64,000 bases of DNA. Source: JBFMDN01 sp040753915. Lineage in GTDB: Bacteria; Desulfobacterota; Desulfomonilia; Desulfomonilales; Desulfomonilaceae. Every line of letters begins with the position of its first letter. Position 1 is the first letter of the stretch. This document shows, in pieces, positions 1 to 8,327 of the stretch. The notes under the pieces were generated by a model. The model was given only the letters and a program-made list of their open reading frames with translations, ran no database searches and was not told where the DNA came from. The position numbers were made by a program, and so were the translations under genes. The DNA is taken from contig JBFMDN010000004.1 in NCBI GenBank assembly GCA_040753915.1, positions 83,622-147,621 of the forward strand. Direction: 5' to 3'.

Positions 1-1003
1 GGGTACCATAAGAGCCGAGGGACATCCCACCAGTCTCGTGGTCACCGGTGACAACGATCAGTGTTTCTGCCGGGTGCTTTTTCCAGAATTCGACCGCCTT
101 CTCTATAGCCTCGTCGAAAGCGATCGTATCGTGAACGGACGTGGCCGCATCGTTCGCATGGCAGGCCCAGTCGATTTTCCCACCCTCTACCACAACGAAG
201 AAGCCCTTCTCGTTCTCCAGAAAGCGAACCGCCGCATCGGTGAGCTCAGCGAGAGAGATATCCTCTCGCCCGTCCCTATCCATGGCGTAGGGCATGGCGA
301 ACTTTTCCGTAAGCCTCTTATTGAACGCGTAAACTTTGTCATCCCCCGGCTTGAGGCTCATCAGCTCGTCTCTCTTGTTGATGAACCTGTACCCAGCAGT
401 CTTCATGAGCTCACGGGCATCTCCTTTAAACTGTTTCGATTTAGTTCTTCTGTTGTCAGGGTCAACGAGCCCTCCCCCGCCGAAAAAGTCAAATCCGCTC
501 TCCGCTATGGCCACATCGATATCGTAGAATTGGTACCTGCTTGGTACGTGGGCATAGAAGCCCGCCGGTGTGGCATGATCGATCGGGGCGCTCGAGATGA
601 TGCCCACCTTCAACCCTCTCTTCTTTGCCAGTTCCGCTATGGTCTCTAGTGGCTTCCCATCGGGGTCCAGGCCTATCATCTTTACGTTGGTCTTTTTTCC
701 GCACGCGAGAGCGGTAACAGCCGCGGCAGAGTCGGTAATGTACCGGTTCTGCGCGCACGTAGTGGTGAGTCCCTGTGCCGGTAATGTATTCATGACGAGC
801 TCTTTTCCCGCGAACGCGGCCGCGAGATCCCTCTGGGAAGCGCCCATTCCATCTCCGATGAAAAAGAAGATGTACTTTGCCGGCTTTCCACTGTAATAGT
901 TCCCCGCACCGAGGGCCTGATCGAACCCCAGGACGATCCAGAAGAATAATGCAACCCCCAGAGAAACTAACCCCATCAAGCTGCGCATGTTCAGCTTCTT
1001 CAT
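1..1003 (-). CDS. alkaline phosphatase, N-terminal part (runs off window)
   Basis: Reads leftward from an ATG at 1003 and stays open to base 1, so only about 334 residues are present. Residues 1-33 look like a signal peptide (basic start, hydrophobic stretch, LGAG), so the enzyme should be periplasmic. Alkaline phosphatase family marks appear in order: FFIGDGMG with metal-ligand Asp51, TDSAAAVTA with nucleophile Ser92, EGGKIDWACHAND, and VVTGDHETGG near the window edge. The known reaction is phosphomonoester hydrolysis with Zn/Mg. The left end is cut by the window, not by a mutation. The family call is firm; the substrate is unknown. Confidence 0.93.
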   Translation of the reverse strand, partial: MKKLNMRSLMGLVSLGVALFFWIVLGFDQALGAGNYYSGKPAKYIFFFIGDGMGASQRDLAAAFAGKELVMNTLPAQGLTTTCAQNRYITDSAAAVTALACGKKTNVKMIGLDPDGKPLETIAELAKKRGLKVGIISSAPIDHATPAGFYAHVPSRYQFYDIDVAIAESGFDFFGGGGLVDPDNRRTKSKQFKGDARELMKTAGYRFINKRDELMSLKPGDDKVYAFNKRLTEKFAMPYAMDRDGREDISLAELTDAAVRFLENEKGFFVVVEGGKIDWACHANDAATSVHDTIAFDEAIEKAVEFWKKHPAETLIVVTGDHETGGMSLGSYGT

Positions 1004-1359
1004 GTGCTCCTTACTCCCCGAAATGAGAATACGCTGCTCCCGCGATCATGTCCTGATCCGCACTCCGTGACTCTTCCGCCAAAGCCATAACAGGAAGGCC
1101 CCCGTGCTTGGCAAGAAGAAGCTCCACCGGGTGGGCTCGCCTTCGTGCAGCCATTCAACCATAGTTGCCACGCTGAGCAAGGTCAACGTAGGAAAGACCT
1201 GCTCATGAATTACTCATACGGACTGCCCCACTCGGTATCGTAACTTCCCGGAATTACGGTGAAGAACCATAGCCACCGGAGGAAATGTTGCGGGATTTCA
1301 TTTTTCCGGTCACACTCATGTTTCTCATGGAATCCAACACGGAGGAGAGGAAAGAGGAG
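1004..1359. other. intergenic region with no convincing gene
   Basis: This separates the leftward phosphatase from the rightward TIGR04076-like gene. A 38-codon leftward frame (1046-1162) could encode a short peptide with a hydrophobic middle, but it has no clear ribosome binding site and I do not call it. Promoters for the two flanking genes should lie here; none stood out. Confidence 0.5.
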
Positions 1360-1788
1360 ATGACATTGGATGAGCAAGCATGGACCGAGCTTCAACAGCG
1401 CCTCGGCTACTCTGACGAGGATCTCGCGAAATTCAAGGCCAACCCGAGGAACGCACGCGTCCTGAGCAAGGCCGCATATCTGACGTCCAAAACCATAGTC
1501 GCGGAGGTCGTCCACTCCCACGGGTGCAACAGTCGCCACAAAGTGGGGGACAAGATTTACCTGGACGGCTCCGGTAACCTCATCTCCAAGCTGTGTCCGG
1601 GGAGAATGTGTATTTACGCTGTGGCCTCCCTGAGGCCTGCCGTGCTTGCCGTGAACGAGCTCGTCTTCGCGGGCGTTGACCCGAACGAAATGGCTTTCAA
1701 TCGTGTCGGATGCTCTGACGTGGGGGTAGAGTGCGGCGGATGGGGCCGCATTGTGATGGAGGTCCGCGTGGAAGACCGCACGAAATAA
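1360..1788 (+). CDS. TIGR04076-like small protein
   Basis: Predicted 142 residues. The ATG at 1360 is chosen because GGAGGAGAGG lies 10 bases upstream; upstream starts in the same frame lack a binding site. The C-terminal 90 residues carry the pattern of the TIGR04076 family of small cytosolic proteins: a Cys-containing strand (HGCN), then HKVGDKIYLDG, a Cys-rich turn (KLCPGRMC), and a final segment with two Cys. The family occurs widely in anaerobes and has no established function. It has no signal peptide. It sits upstream of an IclR regulator and a molybdenum hydroxylase, but a 400-base gap argues against one operon. Confidence 0.7.
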   Translation: MTLDEQAWTELQQRLGYSDEDLAKFKANPRNARVLSKAAYLTSKTIVAEVVHSHGCNSRHKVGDKIYLDGSGNLISKLCPGRMCIYAVASLRPAVLAVNELVFAGVDPNEMAFNRVGCSDVGVECGGWGRIVMEVRVEDRTK

Positions 1789-2110
1789 TCGGCAGGGGTA
1801 CCGCAGAACCCGGAGAGCCTGGGGTGCTGGGGAGCCCGAGGACCCGGGTCTGACAAAATGGCTGAACTAAGTAGAGGATTTCGTAAACATCCAGGACATG
1901 GCAGGCACGACGGACCATGAAAGTCCCCGGAATTTCGCGGGAGCCGTCGATAGCCACCACGAGCCGCCCTACTCCCGTCTTCGTAGCGCCGGCGTCTCGC
2001 CGGTAGTCTTCTTTTAAGCCCGCTTCGAGCAAGGGCGGCTTCGAAAGCAGCAACAGCCGCTGCTGTTGAACTTAGGCCCCAGAGGGTAATCGCCCCACGT
2101 TGATTTTCTG

Positions 2111-2140
2111 TTGACACGGTCAGCGGTGCAGTGGTAGAGA
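2111..2140 (+). promoter_or_regulatory. candidate sigma-70 promoter of the IclR-type regulator
   Basis: TTGACA at 2111-2116 and TAGAGA at 2135-2140, spacing 18. It lies 45 bases before the chosen ATG at 2186. The -35 box is perfect; the -10 is only fair. Confidence 0.45.
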
Positions 2141-2151
2141 CTATCTTGTTT

Positions 2152-2163
2152 GTTTTACAAAAC
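2152..2163. promoter_or_regulatory. inverted repeat, possible autoregulatory operator
   Basis: GTTTT-AC-AAAAC is a perfect 5-bp inverted repeat just downstream of the candidate promoter and upstream of the regulator start. IclR-type proteins commonly bind short AT-rich palindromes near their own genes. Assignment is by position only. Confidence 0.3.
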
Positions 2164-2185
2164 TATAGTTCGCTATATCGAACCA

Positions 2186-2977
2186 ATGCCTGCCCACAAG
2201 AAGACCGACAAAACTGACAAATACCTCGTGCCGGCAGTGGAGCAGGCTTTGCGCATATTGTTCCATATGGCACGGGCCGAATCTGCACACGTGACCTTGA
2301 CCGAAATCTGCACAGAATTGGGAATTCACAAGAGCACGGCCTTCGGCATTCTCCGCACGCTCCAAAAGTTCGGCGTGGTTCAAACGGGCGGGAGGGGAAA
2401 GGGCTACTCCCTCGGTCCCGGCCTTATCGGTCTATCGAGAAAGTTTCTTGACACCCTTAGCGCTCCGAAGCTTGCCGAACCCCTCCTGGCCGAGCTCGCA
2501 AGGAAGGCCGAAGCCACTGCAGCCCTGGGGTTGATCGCTGACAAGAATGTCTTTGTCGCGGCCAAGCACGAAGGGGATCGTGCGTTCGGTATCACCATGC
2601 GAGTGGGCGCTCGTTTCCCCCTTACCTATGGCTGCCACGGCAAGGCCATAGCCGCTTTCCTTCCGGAAGATGAGATCCAGAGGCTGATCGAGGAAGAAAG
2701 GCCATATTTTCATGGAGATCCCTCCAAGTTCGACGAGGAAAGGCTGAAGGAGGAAATCAGCCGGTGTCGCAAGGTCTGGTTCGCTGAAGATCTGGGGGAG
2801 ATGGTGCCGGGACTCAATGCCGTGGCAGCGCCCGTGCTGGGCCCGAACGGCCGCCCCATGGGGTACCTGGCACTTATCGGCCTCGCCTCTGCAGACGCTG
2901 CCCAGGAGTGTGGAGCTCTCATTGCAGAAGCCGGAAGGACTCTATCGCGTCAGTTGGGTGCAAAAGTCGAGGATTGA
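2186..2977 (+). CDS. IclR-family transcriptional regulator
   Basis: Predicted 263 residues from the ATG at 2186; an upstream TTG at 2150 in the same frame would add 12 residues. The N-terminal third is a winged helix (VEQALRILFHMARA, then LTEICTELGIHKSTAFGILRTLQKFGVV). The rest is the IclR effector domain (GxRFPLTYGCHGKAIAAFLPEDE and a late GLNAVAAPVLGPNGRPMGYLALIG). IclR proteins bind small carbon compounds and often control aromatic or organic-acid pathways. It sits 115 bases upstream of the co-directional molybdenum hydroxylase genes and is its most likely regulator; the ligand is unknown. Confidence 0.92.
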   Translation: MPAHKKTDKTDKYLVPAVEQALRILFHMARAESAHVTLTEICTELGIHKSTAFGILRTLQKFGVVQTGGRGKGYSLGPGLIGLSRKFLDTLSAPKLAEPLLAELARKAEATAALGLIADKNVFVAAKHEGDRAFGITMRVGARFPLTYGCHGKAIAAFLPEDEIQRLIEEERPYFHGDPSKFDEERLKEEISRCRKVWFAEDLGEMVPGLNAVAAPVLGPNGRPMGYLALIGLASADAAQECGALIAEAGRTLSRQLGAKVED

Positions 2978-3092
2978 AGGGCTGATAATCGGCTGACCGC
3001 ATGCTGCCCGGAGACCTAGAGCTCGAAAGGCGGCCGCTCCGGGTTCTCTCAATCCTCATCAAGCCGGTCATTTTGTCGAAGGAGAGAAACAA

Positions 3093-3629
3093 ATGGCAAC
3101 AAGTCAGGCCAATCGTTCCACTGTTCAAGCAGACCGGGTTCGCCGGGTAGGCTTCACGGTCAATGGACAGTACCACCAGTTTGTGGTGGGGAGCGGACCA
3201 AACGAAGTCTCACCGTCCCACACCCTGTCCTGGACCCTGAGAAACTCTCTGGGTCTCATGGGCACCAAGGTCTCATGCGACATGGGCGCCTGCGGATGCT
3301 GCACTGTCATCTCAGACGGAAAAGCCGTCCTTTCCTGTAAGGTCCTGACAGTGGAGTGCGATGGAAAGACGATAATAACAATCGAGGGGTTGAAAGATCG
3401 GAAAACTGGGGCGCTCGATCCCTTGCAACAAGCATTCATCGACCACACAGCGTTTCAATGTGGGTACTGCACGCCGGGAATGATTATGACAGCCAGGGCA
3501 TTCCTCAATGAGAACCCACGGCCAACGGAAGAAGAAATTAAGGAGGCCCTTTCCGGCAATTTCTGTAGGTGCATAAGCCATTACCAGGTCATCAGGGCGA
3601 TTATGTCGGTTGCGGAGAAGGGGCAGTGA
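3093..3629 (+). CDS. molybdenum hydroxylase [2Fe-2S] small subunit
   Basis: 178 residues. Two [2Fe-2S] cluster sites of the xanthine dehydrogenase family are complete: a plant-ferredoxin-type set at Cys62, Cys67, Cys70 and Cys82 (CDMGACGCC), and a second helical set at Cys123, Cys126, Cys158 and Cys160 (CGYC and CRC). The subunit carries electrons between the molybdenum site and the FAD or partner. A ribosome binding site (AAGGAGAG) precedes the ATG. An N-terminal extension of about 18 residues precedes the usual VGFTVNG start. It is followed by the large subunit with a stop/start overlap, so the three genes form one operon. Confidence 0.95.
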   Translation: MATSQANRSTVQADRVRRVGFTVNGQYHQFVVGSGPNEVSPSHTLSWTLRNSLGLMGTKVSCDMGACGCCTVISDGKAVLSCKVLTVECDGKTIITIEGLKDRKTGALDPLQQAFIDHTAFQCGYCTPGMIMTARAFLNENPRPTEEEIKEALSGNFCRCISHYQVIRAIMSVAEKGQ

Positions 3630-3631
3630 AC

Positions 3632-5920
3632 ATGGGAGGGAATTACCGATACATAGGGAAACAAATGCCCCGCATGGACGCCGGAGCAATTGTCACAGGG
3701 AGTGCCCTGTACCTTGACGATCTCAAATTTCAGAACCTCCTGCACGGAAAAGTGCTGAGAAGCCCTTATGCCCACGCACTGATCACGCAAGTGGACAAGA
3801 GCAAGGCTGAAGCGCTCCCTGGGGTAGCGGCGGTTCTCACGTGGCAGGACATTCCTGAGTGGATGGGTGGTACACCGCGCAGACTGCGAGTCCTAGACAG
3901 GAAGGTCAGGTATGTTGGTGACGCTGTGGCCCTCGTCGCTGCCGAAACCGAAGAAATCGCGGAAGAGGCTTTGGATCTCATCGATGTGGAATACGAGGTC
4001 CTCCAGCCGGTCCTGGATATCGATTCGGCGCTCAAACCAGGCGCTCCTCTCGTTCACGAAGAGTACCCGGGAAATATCATTCCTGGCGGTACCAAACTGC
4101 TTGGGCCCAAATGCCTCAAGGGCCTGTGCACGGGAGACGTGGCAAAGGGATTCTCAGACGCAGACGTCATCGCTGAAGGAACCTTCGGCTACGAGAACAT
4201 ACCCAATGCCCTGCCTGCTGAGTCGGTGGGTGCGGTGGCCGCGTGGGAGGATCCTGACAAGGTCACCGTCTGGGGCACTAGCCAAGCACCGTACATGGAC
4301 AAGGTGATTCTTTCTCATGTGTTTAACCGGGCGGTGCAGGTGAGATGCATTGGCAGCCACGTAGGTGGCAGTTTCGGGACAAAAATTACGTGCTGGCAGA
4401 TTCAAACCTACGCAGTGCTCTTGAGCAAAGCCACGGGGAGGCCGGTAAAGGTTTGGCTTACCAAAGAAGAGCACCTGGCTGCGTTCACGCTGAGGATTGG
4501 GTCCCGGATTCAAGCCAGGGTGGGGATGAAGAATGACGGAACAATAACTGCCATACAGGGAACGTGGTATGTCGATTCGGGCTACTATTCGCTCACTACC
4601 CAGACCCAGGTCGCAGTGGGACTTGGGGAGCTCATGATCATGACCCAGTGCCCCAATTGGGACCTGAAAACCATGATCGTAGCCACGAACAGAACTGCTT
4701 CGGGATGCACAAGGGGCTTCGGAGGACAGGAACTGGAGTGTTCATTCATGCCCCTCTTGTCTCTCGCCATGGAAAAGGCCGGCCTTGATCCGTTCGAGGT
4801 GCTGAAGAAGAATTACGTCCGGCCCGGCGGGGGCTACTTCTGGAGAGACGGTGAGTGGTACCAGTATGGCGGGATCGATTTTTCGAAAGCCATGGACGCT
4901 GGCGCCAAACAGTTCGGTTGGAAGGAGAAGTGGAAAGGTTGGCTTACCCCCTCCGCTGTAAATGGCTCGAAGCGAAGAGGAATCGGGGTCGGCGTCCATG
5001 GAAATGCAGATGTGGGTGAGGACGCTGCAGAGGCATACGTCCAGCTCCGCCATGATGGCACCGCCACCATTTTTCTCTGCGTTGCAGAGCACGGCACGGG
5101 TCAGAAAAGCAACTATGCCAAGCTGGTAGCGGAGGTGCTTCAGATAGCACCGGATCGGATCTCCATGACGCCTGCGGATTCGCTGGTCACTCCGTTCGAG
5201 TTCGGACCGGTCGGCTCCAGAGGGACTTACGCTATCGGAAGCGCCGTGATCGCCGCGGCAGAAGCCGCGAAAAGAAAGCTCTTCAGTCTCGCAGCCCCAA
5301 AACTGGGGGTTGACCCCGGGGAGCTGGAAACGGCCGATGGGGTGGTCTTTGCGAGAGCACACCCGGAAAAGAGCTTGAAATGGAGGGCTCTCGGAAGCGA
5401 CCGCACCATACTGGGATCGGGACGCTTTGAGCCGGACTTTTCCTTGTGTAATTGCCTGATGAGCTTTGTAGAGGTTGAGGTTGATACTGAGACAGGAAAG
5501 GTCACCTTGGTGAGACTTGTGCTCGCTACGGACGTCGGTCAGATCATGGATCCCCCGGGTCTAGAGGGTCAGCTCAACGGATGTCTCGGTGCGGCAGGCG
5601 TCGACAGCGCTACCTTCGAGGAGACAATACTCAGTCGCTCGTCAGGGCACATACTCAATGCCAACATGATCGACTACAAGTGGCGGACTTTTGCCGAGCT
5701 GCCGGTAATCGAGCGTGTGGTGCTCGAGACCCCCATGCCCACGCACCGCTTCCACGGAGTTGGAGTGGGCGAAGTGGCCACGTCCCCTGGCCCTTCGGCA
5801 GTCCTCATGGCTGTCTCGAATGCGGTAGGAACCTGGCTCCACGAGTACCCCGTCACTCCCGCTCGGGTGCTCCAAGCCTTGGGCAAAGTGGCTGGAGGAA
5901 AGGGAGGAGGCGCGAGATGA
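3632..5920 (+). CDS. molybdenum hydroxylase large (Moco-binding) subunit
   Basis: 763 residues from the ATG at 3632; a GTG at 3626 overlapping the previous stop is an alternative. This is the xanthine dehydrogenase/4-hydroxybenzoyl-CoA reductase/CO dehydrogenase large-subunit family: a/b hammerhead domain first (YRYIGKQMPRMDAGAIVTG), then the Moco domains with GSHVGGSFGTK, GCTRGFGGQE, GPVGSRGTYAIGSAV, and near the C-terminus GVGVGEVATSPG, whose Glu corresponds to the catalytic base of the family. It uses molybdopterin cytosine dinucleotide or a related cofactor to hydroxylate or reductively dehydroxylate an organic substrate. The beta-subunit features point to an HBCR-like enzyme. Order small-large-FAD is operonic with overlaps. 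Confidence 0.93.
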   Translation: MGGNYRYIGKQMPRMDAGAIVTGSALYLDDLKFQNLLHGKVLRSPYAHALITQVDKSKAEALPGVAAVLTWQDIPEWMGGTPRRLRVLDRKVRYVGDAVALVAAETEEIAEEALDLIDVEYEVLQPVLDIDSALKPGAPLVHEEYPGNIIPGGTKLLGPKCLKGLCTGDVAKGFSDADVIAEGTFGYENIPNALPAESVGAVAAWEDPDKVTVWGTSQAPYMDKVILSHVFNRAVQVRCIGSHVGGSFGTKITCWQIQTYAVLLSKATGRPVKVWLTKEEHLAAFTLRIGSRIQARVGMKNDGTITAIQGTWYVDSGYYSLTTQTQVAVGLGELMIMTQCPNWDLKTMIVATNRTASGCTRGFGGQELECSFMPLLSLAMEKAGLDPFEVLKKNYVRPGGGYFWRDGEWYQYGGIDFSKAMDAGAKQFGWKEKWKGWLTPSAVNGSKRRGIGVGVHGNADVGEDAAEAYVQLRHDGTATIFLCVAEHGTGQKSNYAKLVAEVLQIAPDRISMTPADSLVTPFEFGPVGSRGTYAIGSAVIAAAEAAKRKLFSLAAPKLGVDPGELETADGVVFARAHPEKSLKWRALGSDRTILGSGRFEPDFSLCNCLMSFVEVEVDTETGKVTLVRLVLATDVGQIMDPPGLEGQLNGCLGAAGVDSATFEETILSRSSGHILNANMIDYKWRTFAELPVIERVVLETPMPTHRFHGVGVGEVATSPGPSAVLMAVSNAVGTWLHEYPVTPARVLQALGKVAGGKGGGAR

Positions 5921-6963
5921 AGTGGTTTGAGCACCATAATGCACGCTCGATCGGGGAAGCGGTTGAGCTCCTGAATCAGTACCAGGGGAAAGCGAAGGCA
6001 AATGCGGGAGGTACCGATCTGTTAGGCACCTTGAGGGACAGAATTCATCCCGATTACCCCGAGGCGGTGATCAACATTAAGACCATCGAGGGCCTCGACT
6101 ATATCAGGACAGATGAAGGGGCTCTCAAGATAGGAGCCCTTGCCAGACTAGCCGACATCGCGGCCGCCCCCACGGTGAAAGAAGAATACAGTCTGCTTGC
6201 AGACGCGGCGCGCTCCGTTGCTACACCCCACGTGCGTAACATGGCCACCATTGGCGGCAATCTCGCTCAGGAGGTTCGCTGCTGCTTTTACAGGTACCCC
6301 CGTCAAATCGGGGGTCCTATAGTTTGTCTTCGCAAAGGCGGCAAACATTGCCCCGCCTTGGCCGGCGACAATCGGTACCACTCGATATTCGGCCCAGCTC
6401 CTCTCACCGAGGGACGCGACGTAGGCCAAAGCCCTGACGTTTCAGACGTACCCTCGTATCCGAGCACGGCTCGGAAAGGTTGTTTTGCGGTGAGCCCTTC
6501 GGACATAGCGGTTGCGCTGATGGCCCTGGATGCTCGCATCGTTACCACGAGCCGGACTCTTTCCGCCCACCTCTTCTTCAAGGCCACGGCGACGAGCTCA
6601 ACGGTGCTTGAAGCAGATGAGCTCATAAGAGAGATTCAAGTACCGAAGCCACCGGTTGGTGCGAGACAGAGGTACGAGAAATTTACTCTCAGAAGACCGA
6701 TCGATTTCGCAATGGTGAGTGTGGCCTCAATGGTGACATTCGGCGATGGGGTGTGGAAGGATGCGCGTATTGTGCTGGGCGCGGTAGCCCCTGAGCCTGT
6801 CCGGGCCCGGAAAGCGGAAGAAATCATACGAGGGCAAACTGTCGGAGAGGAACCCGCGCGAGAAGCGGCAGAGCTTGCCGTAGCCGGAGCGAGGCCTCTC
6901 AGGATGAATGCGTACAAGCTCGAAATAGCGAGGACGCTCGTCAGAAGGGCCCTATTGGGCTGA
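5917..6963 (+). CDS. molybdenum hydroxylase FAD subunit, HBCR beta-like
   Basis: 348 residues. The ATG at 5917 overlaps the previous stop (ATGA) with AGGGAGGAGG just upstream. FAD-binding marks of the family are AGGTDLL near residue 30 and ATIGGNL near 112. Directly after the second motif comes a cysteine-rich insert: Cys122, Cys123, Cys137, Cys145 and, further on, Cys189. In 4-hydroxybenzoyl-CoA reductase the beta subunit has an extra [4Fe-4S] cluster on four cysteines at nearly these positions, which allows electron input for reductive dehydroxylation. The segment between Cys145 and Cys189 is about 30 residues longer than I expect. The reading frame is open throughout. Confidence 0.88.
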   Translation: MKWFEHHNARSIGEAVELLNQYQGKAKANAGGTDLLGTLRDRIHPDYPEAVINIKTIEGLDYIRTDEGALKIGALARLADIAAAPTVKEEYSLLADAARSVATPHVRNMATIGGNLAQEVRCCFYRYPRQIGGPIVCLRKGGKHCPALAGDNRYHSIFGPAPLTEGRDVGQSPDVSDVPSYPSTARKGCFAVSPSDIAVALMALDARIVTTSRTLSAHLFFKATATSSTVLEADELIREIQVPKPPVGARQRYEKFTLRRPIDFAMVSVASMVTFGDGVWKDARIVLGAVAPEPVRARKAEEIIRGQTVGEEPAREAAELAVAGARPLRMNAYKLEIARTLVRRALLG

Positions 6964-7973
6964 GGAGCCCAGTAGTGGAGGCTTTCTAGCCTGCATCTCA
7001 AGATTTGGCAGCCTGAAAGGCTACCCTACGTACGCGGAAATGGCCCCTGTAGTGCAGGCTTTCTAGCCTGCATCTTAAGATTTGGCAGCCTAAAAGGCTA
7101 CCCCACATGTTCGGAAATGGCCCATGTAGTGCAGGCTTTCTAGCCTGCATCTCAAGATTCGGCAGCCCCAAAAAGGCTACCCTACGTACGCGGAAATGGC
7201 CCATGTAGTGCAGGCTTTCTAGCCTGCATCTTAAGATTTGGCAGCCTGAAAGGCTACCCTACGTATGCGGATTATGGCAGCCTGAAAGGCTACCCCACAT
7301 GTTCGGAAATGGCCCATGTAGTGCAGGCTTTCTAGCCTGCATCTTAAGATTTGGCAGCCTGAAAGGCTACCCTACGTATGCGGATTATGGCAGCCTGAAA
7401 GGCTACCCCACATGTTTGGAAATGGCCCATGTAGTGCAGGCTTTCTAGCCTGCATCTCAAGATTCGGCAGCCTGAAAGGCTACCCTACGTATGCGGATTA
7501 TGGCAGCCTAAAAGGCTACCCCACATGTTCGGAAATGGCCCATGTAGTGCAGGCTTTCTAGCCTGCATCTTAAGATTTGGCAGCCTAAAAGGCTACCCTA
7601 CGTACGCGGATTATGGCAGCCTGAAAGGCTACCCCACATGTTCGGAAATGGCCCATGTAGTGCAGCCTTTCTAGCCTGCATCTCAAGATTCGGCAGCCTG
7701 AAAGGCTACCCTACGTATGCGGATTATGGCAGCCTAAAAAGGCTACCCTACGTACGCGGAAATGGCCCATGTAGTGCAGCCTTTCTAGCCTGCATCTTAA
7801 GATTTGGCAGCCTGAAAGGCTACCCTACGTATGCGGATTATGGCAGCCTGAAAGGCTACCCCACATGTTTGGAAATGGCCCATGTAGTGCAGGCTTTCTA
7901 GCCTGCATCTCAAGATTTGGCAGCCTGAAAGGCTACCCTACGTATGCGGATTATGGCAGCCTGAAAGGCGACC
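6964..7973. repeat. 1-kb array of interleaved hairpin repeats
   Basis: Two short modules alternate across the region. Module A (about 10 copies, for example 7051-7068 and 7132-7149) is a palindrome GCAGGCT-TTCT-AGCCTGC followed by ATCT(C/T)AAGATTYG. Module B (about 17 copies) is GCAGCCTGAAAGGCTACC, containing AGCCT-GAA-AGGCT, followed by either CTACGTATGCGGATTATG or CCACATGTTCGGAAATGGCCCATGTA. Repeat spacing alternates near 77 and 115 bases, giving higher-order units. The array fills the space between the rightward FAD-subunit gene and the leftward thioredoxin-like gene. It codes for nothing plausible. Copies are nearly identical, implying recent expansion or gene conversion. Confidence 0.95.
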
Positions 7974-8327
7974 CTACAGGAAATTAGTCCCGGCTCTCCG
8001 GGAGTCAAGAGCTTCCCGTATTGCCGTGCGAAGCTCTTCGGGACCCGGGACATAGGTGAAACGGAGCTTGCCGTCCATAAGGATGGCAGGGACGGACAGA
8101 TGACATCCATTGCGTTTGCAGAGCTCCAGATACCTTTCCACATTCTTCGTGCTGCCTCGCCTGACTACCGGCTTTACCTTGACGCGGCCACGAAATTCAT
8201 CTGCGATGAATTTCACGGTAACAATTGCGTATTCATAAATCACGCAATGAGCCCGCTCGCAGATCACCTCGATGAACAAAGGGGGGGCGTCCGGGTCAGG
8301 GCTTTCTCGCTCCCGGCCGGGCATCAT
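7974..8327 (-). CDS. thioredoxin-like protein with a CxxY site
   Basis: 117 residues; ATG at 8327 with AGGAGGCAA upstream. It overlaps the stop of the GTPase gene ahead of it, so the two are translationally coupled. It is a paralogue of the protein at 11393-11827: both share the frame (E)xxHCVxxEYA, RYLELC, a cis-Pro region (VPAILMDGKLRF here, IPAILFDGRLVF there) and a VPGPEELRTAI-type end. The active-site pair is altered: Cys28 is kept but the second Cys is Tyr31, so ordinary disulfide exchange is unlikely. Cys23 lies nearby. Its last codons reach into the repeat array. The role is unknown; a cysteine-only carrier or binding partner is plausible. Confidence 0.75.
   Translation of the reverse strand: MMPGRERESPDPDAPPLFIEVICERAHCVIYEYAIVTVKFIADEFRGRVKVKPVVRRGSTKNVERYLELCKRNGCHLSVPAILMDGKLRFTYVPGPEELRTAIREALDSRRAGTNFL

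Larger units (their letters stand above)
1789..2185. other. intergenic region with a GC-rich palindrome and the iclR-like promoter
   Basis: No gene recognised. Around 1980-2010 is a GC-rich dispersed palindrome (GCCGGCG-TCT-CGCCGG core) of a kind seen again near 14460 and 51180. The right end carries the candidate promoter and operator listed separately. Confidence 0.5.

Noticed and set aside
1614..2117. Leftward open frames of 118-167 codons over 1614-2117
   Set aside because: They overlap the TIGR04076-like gene and a GC-rich palindrome, are rich in Arg/Pro/Ser as antisense frames are, and lack start signals.
6961..6981. TGA ending the FAD subunit as a Sec codon
   Set aside because: The frame stops again after three codons and the family normally ends here.
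7638..7901. 87-codon open frame in the hairpin array
   Set aside because: It is a translation of the tandem repeats with recurring GSLKGYPTYADYGS units.
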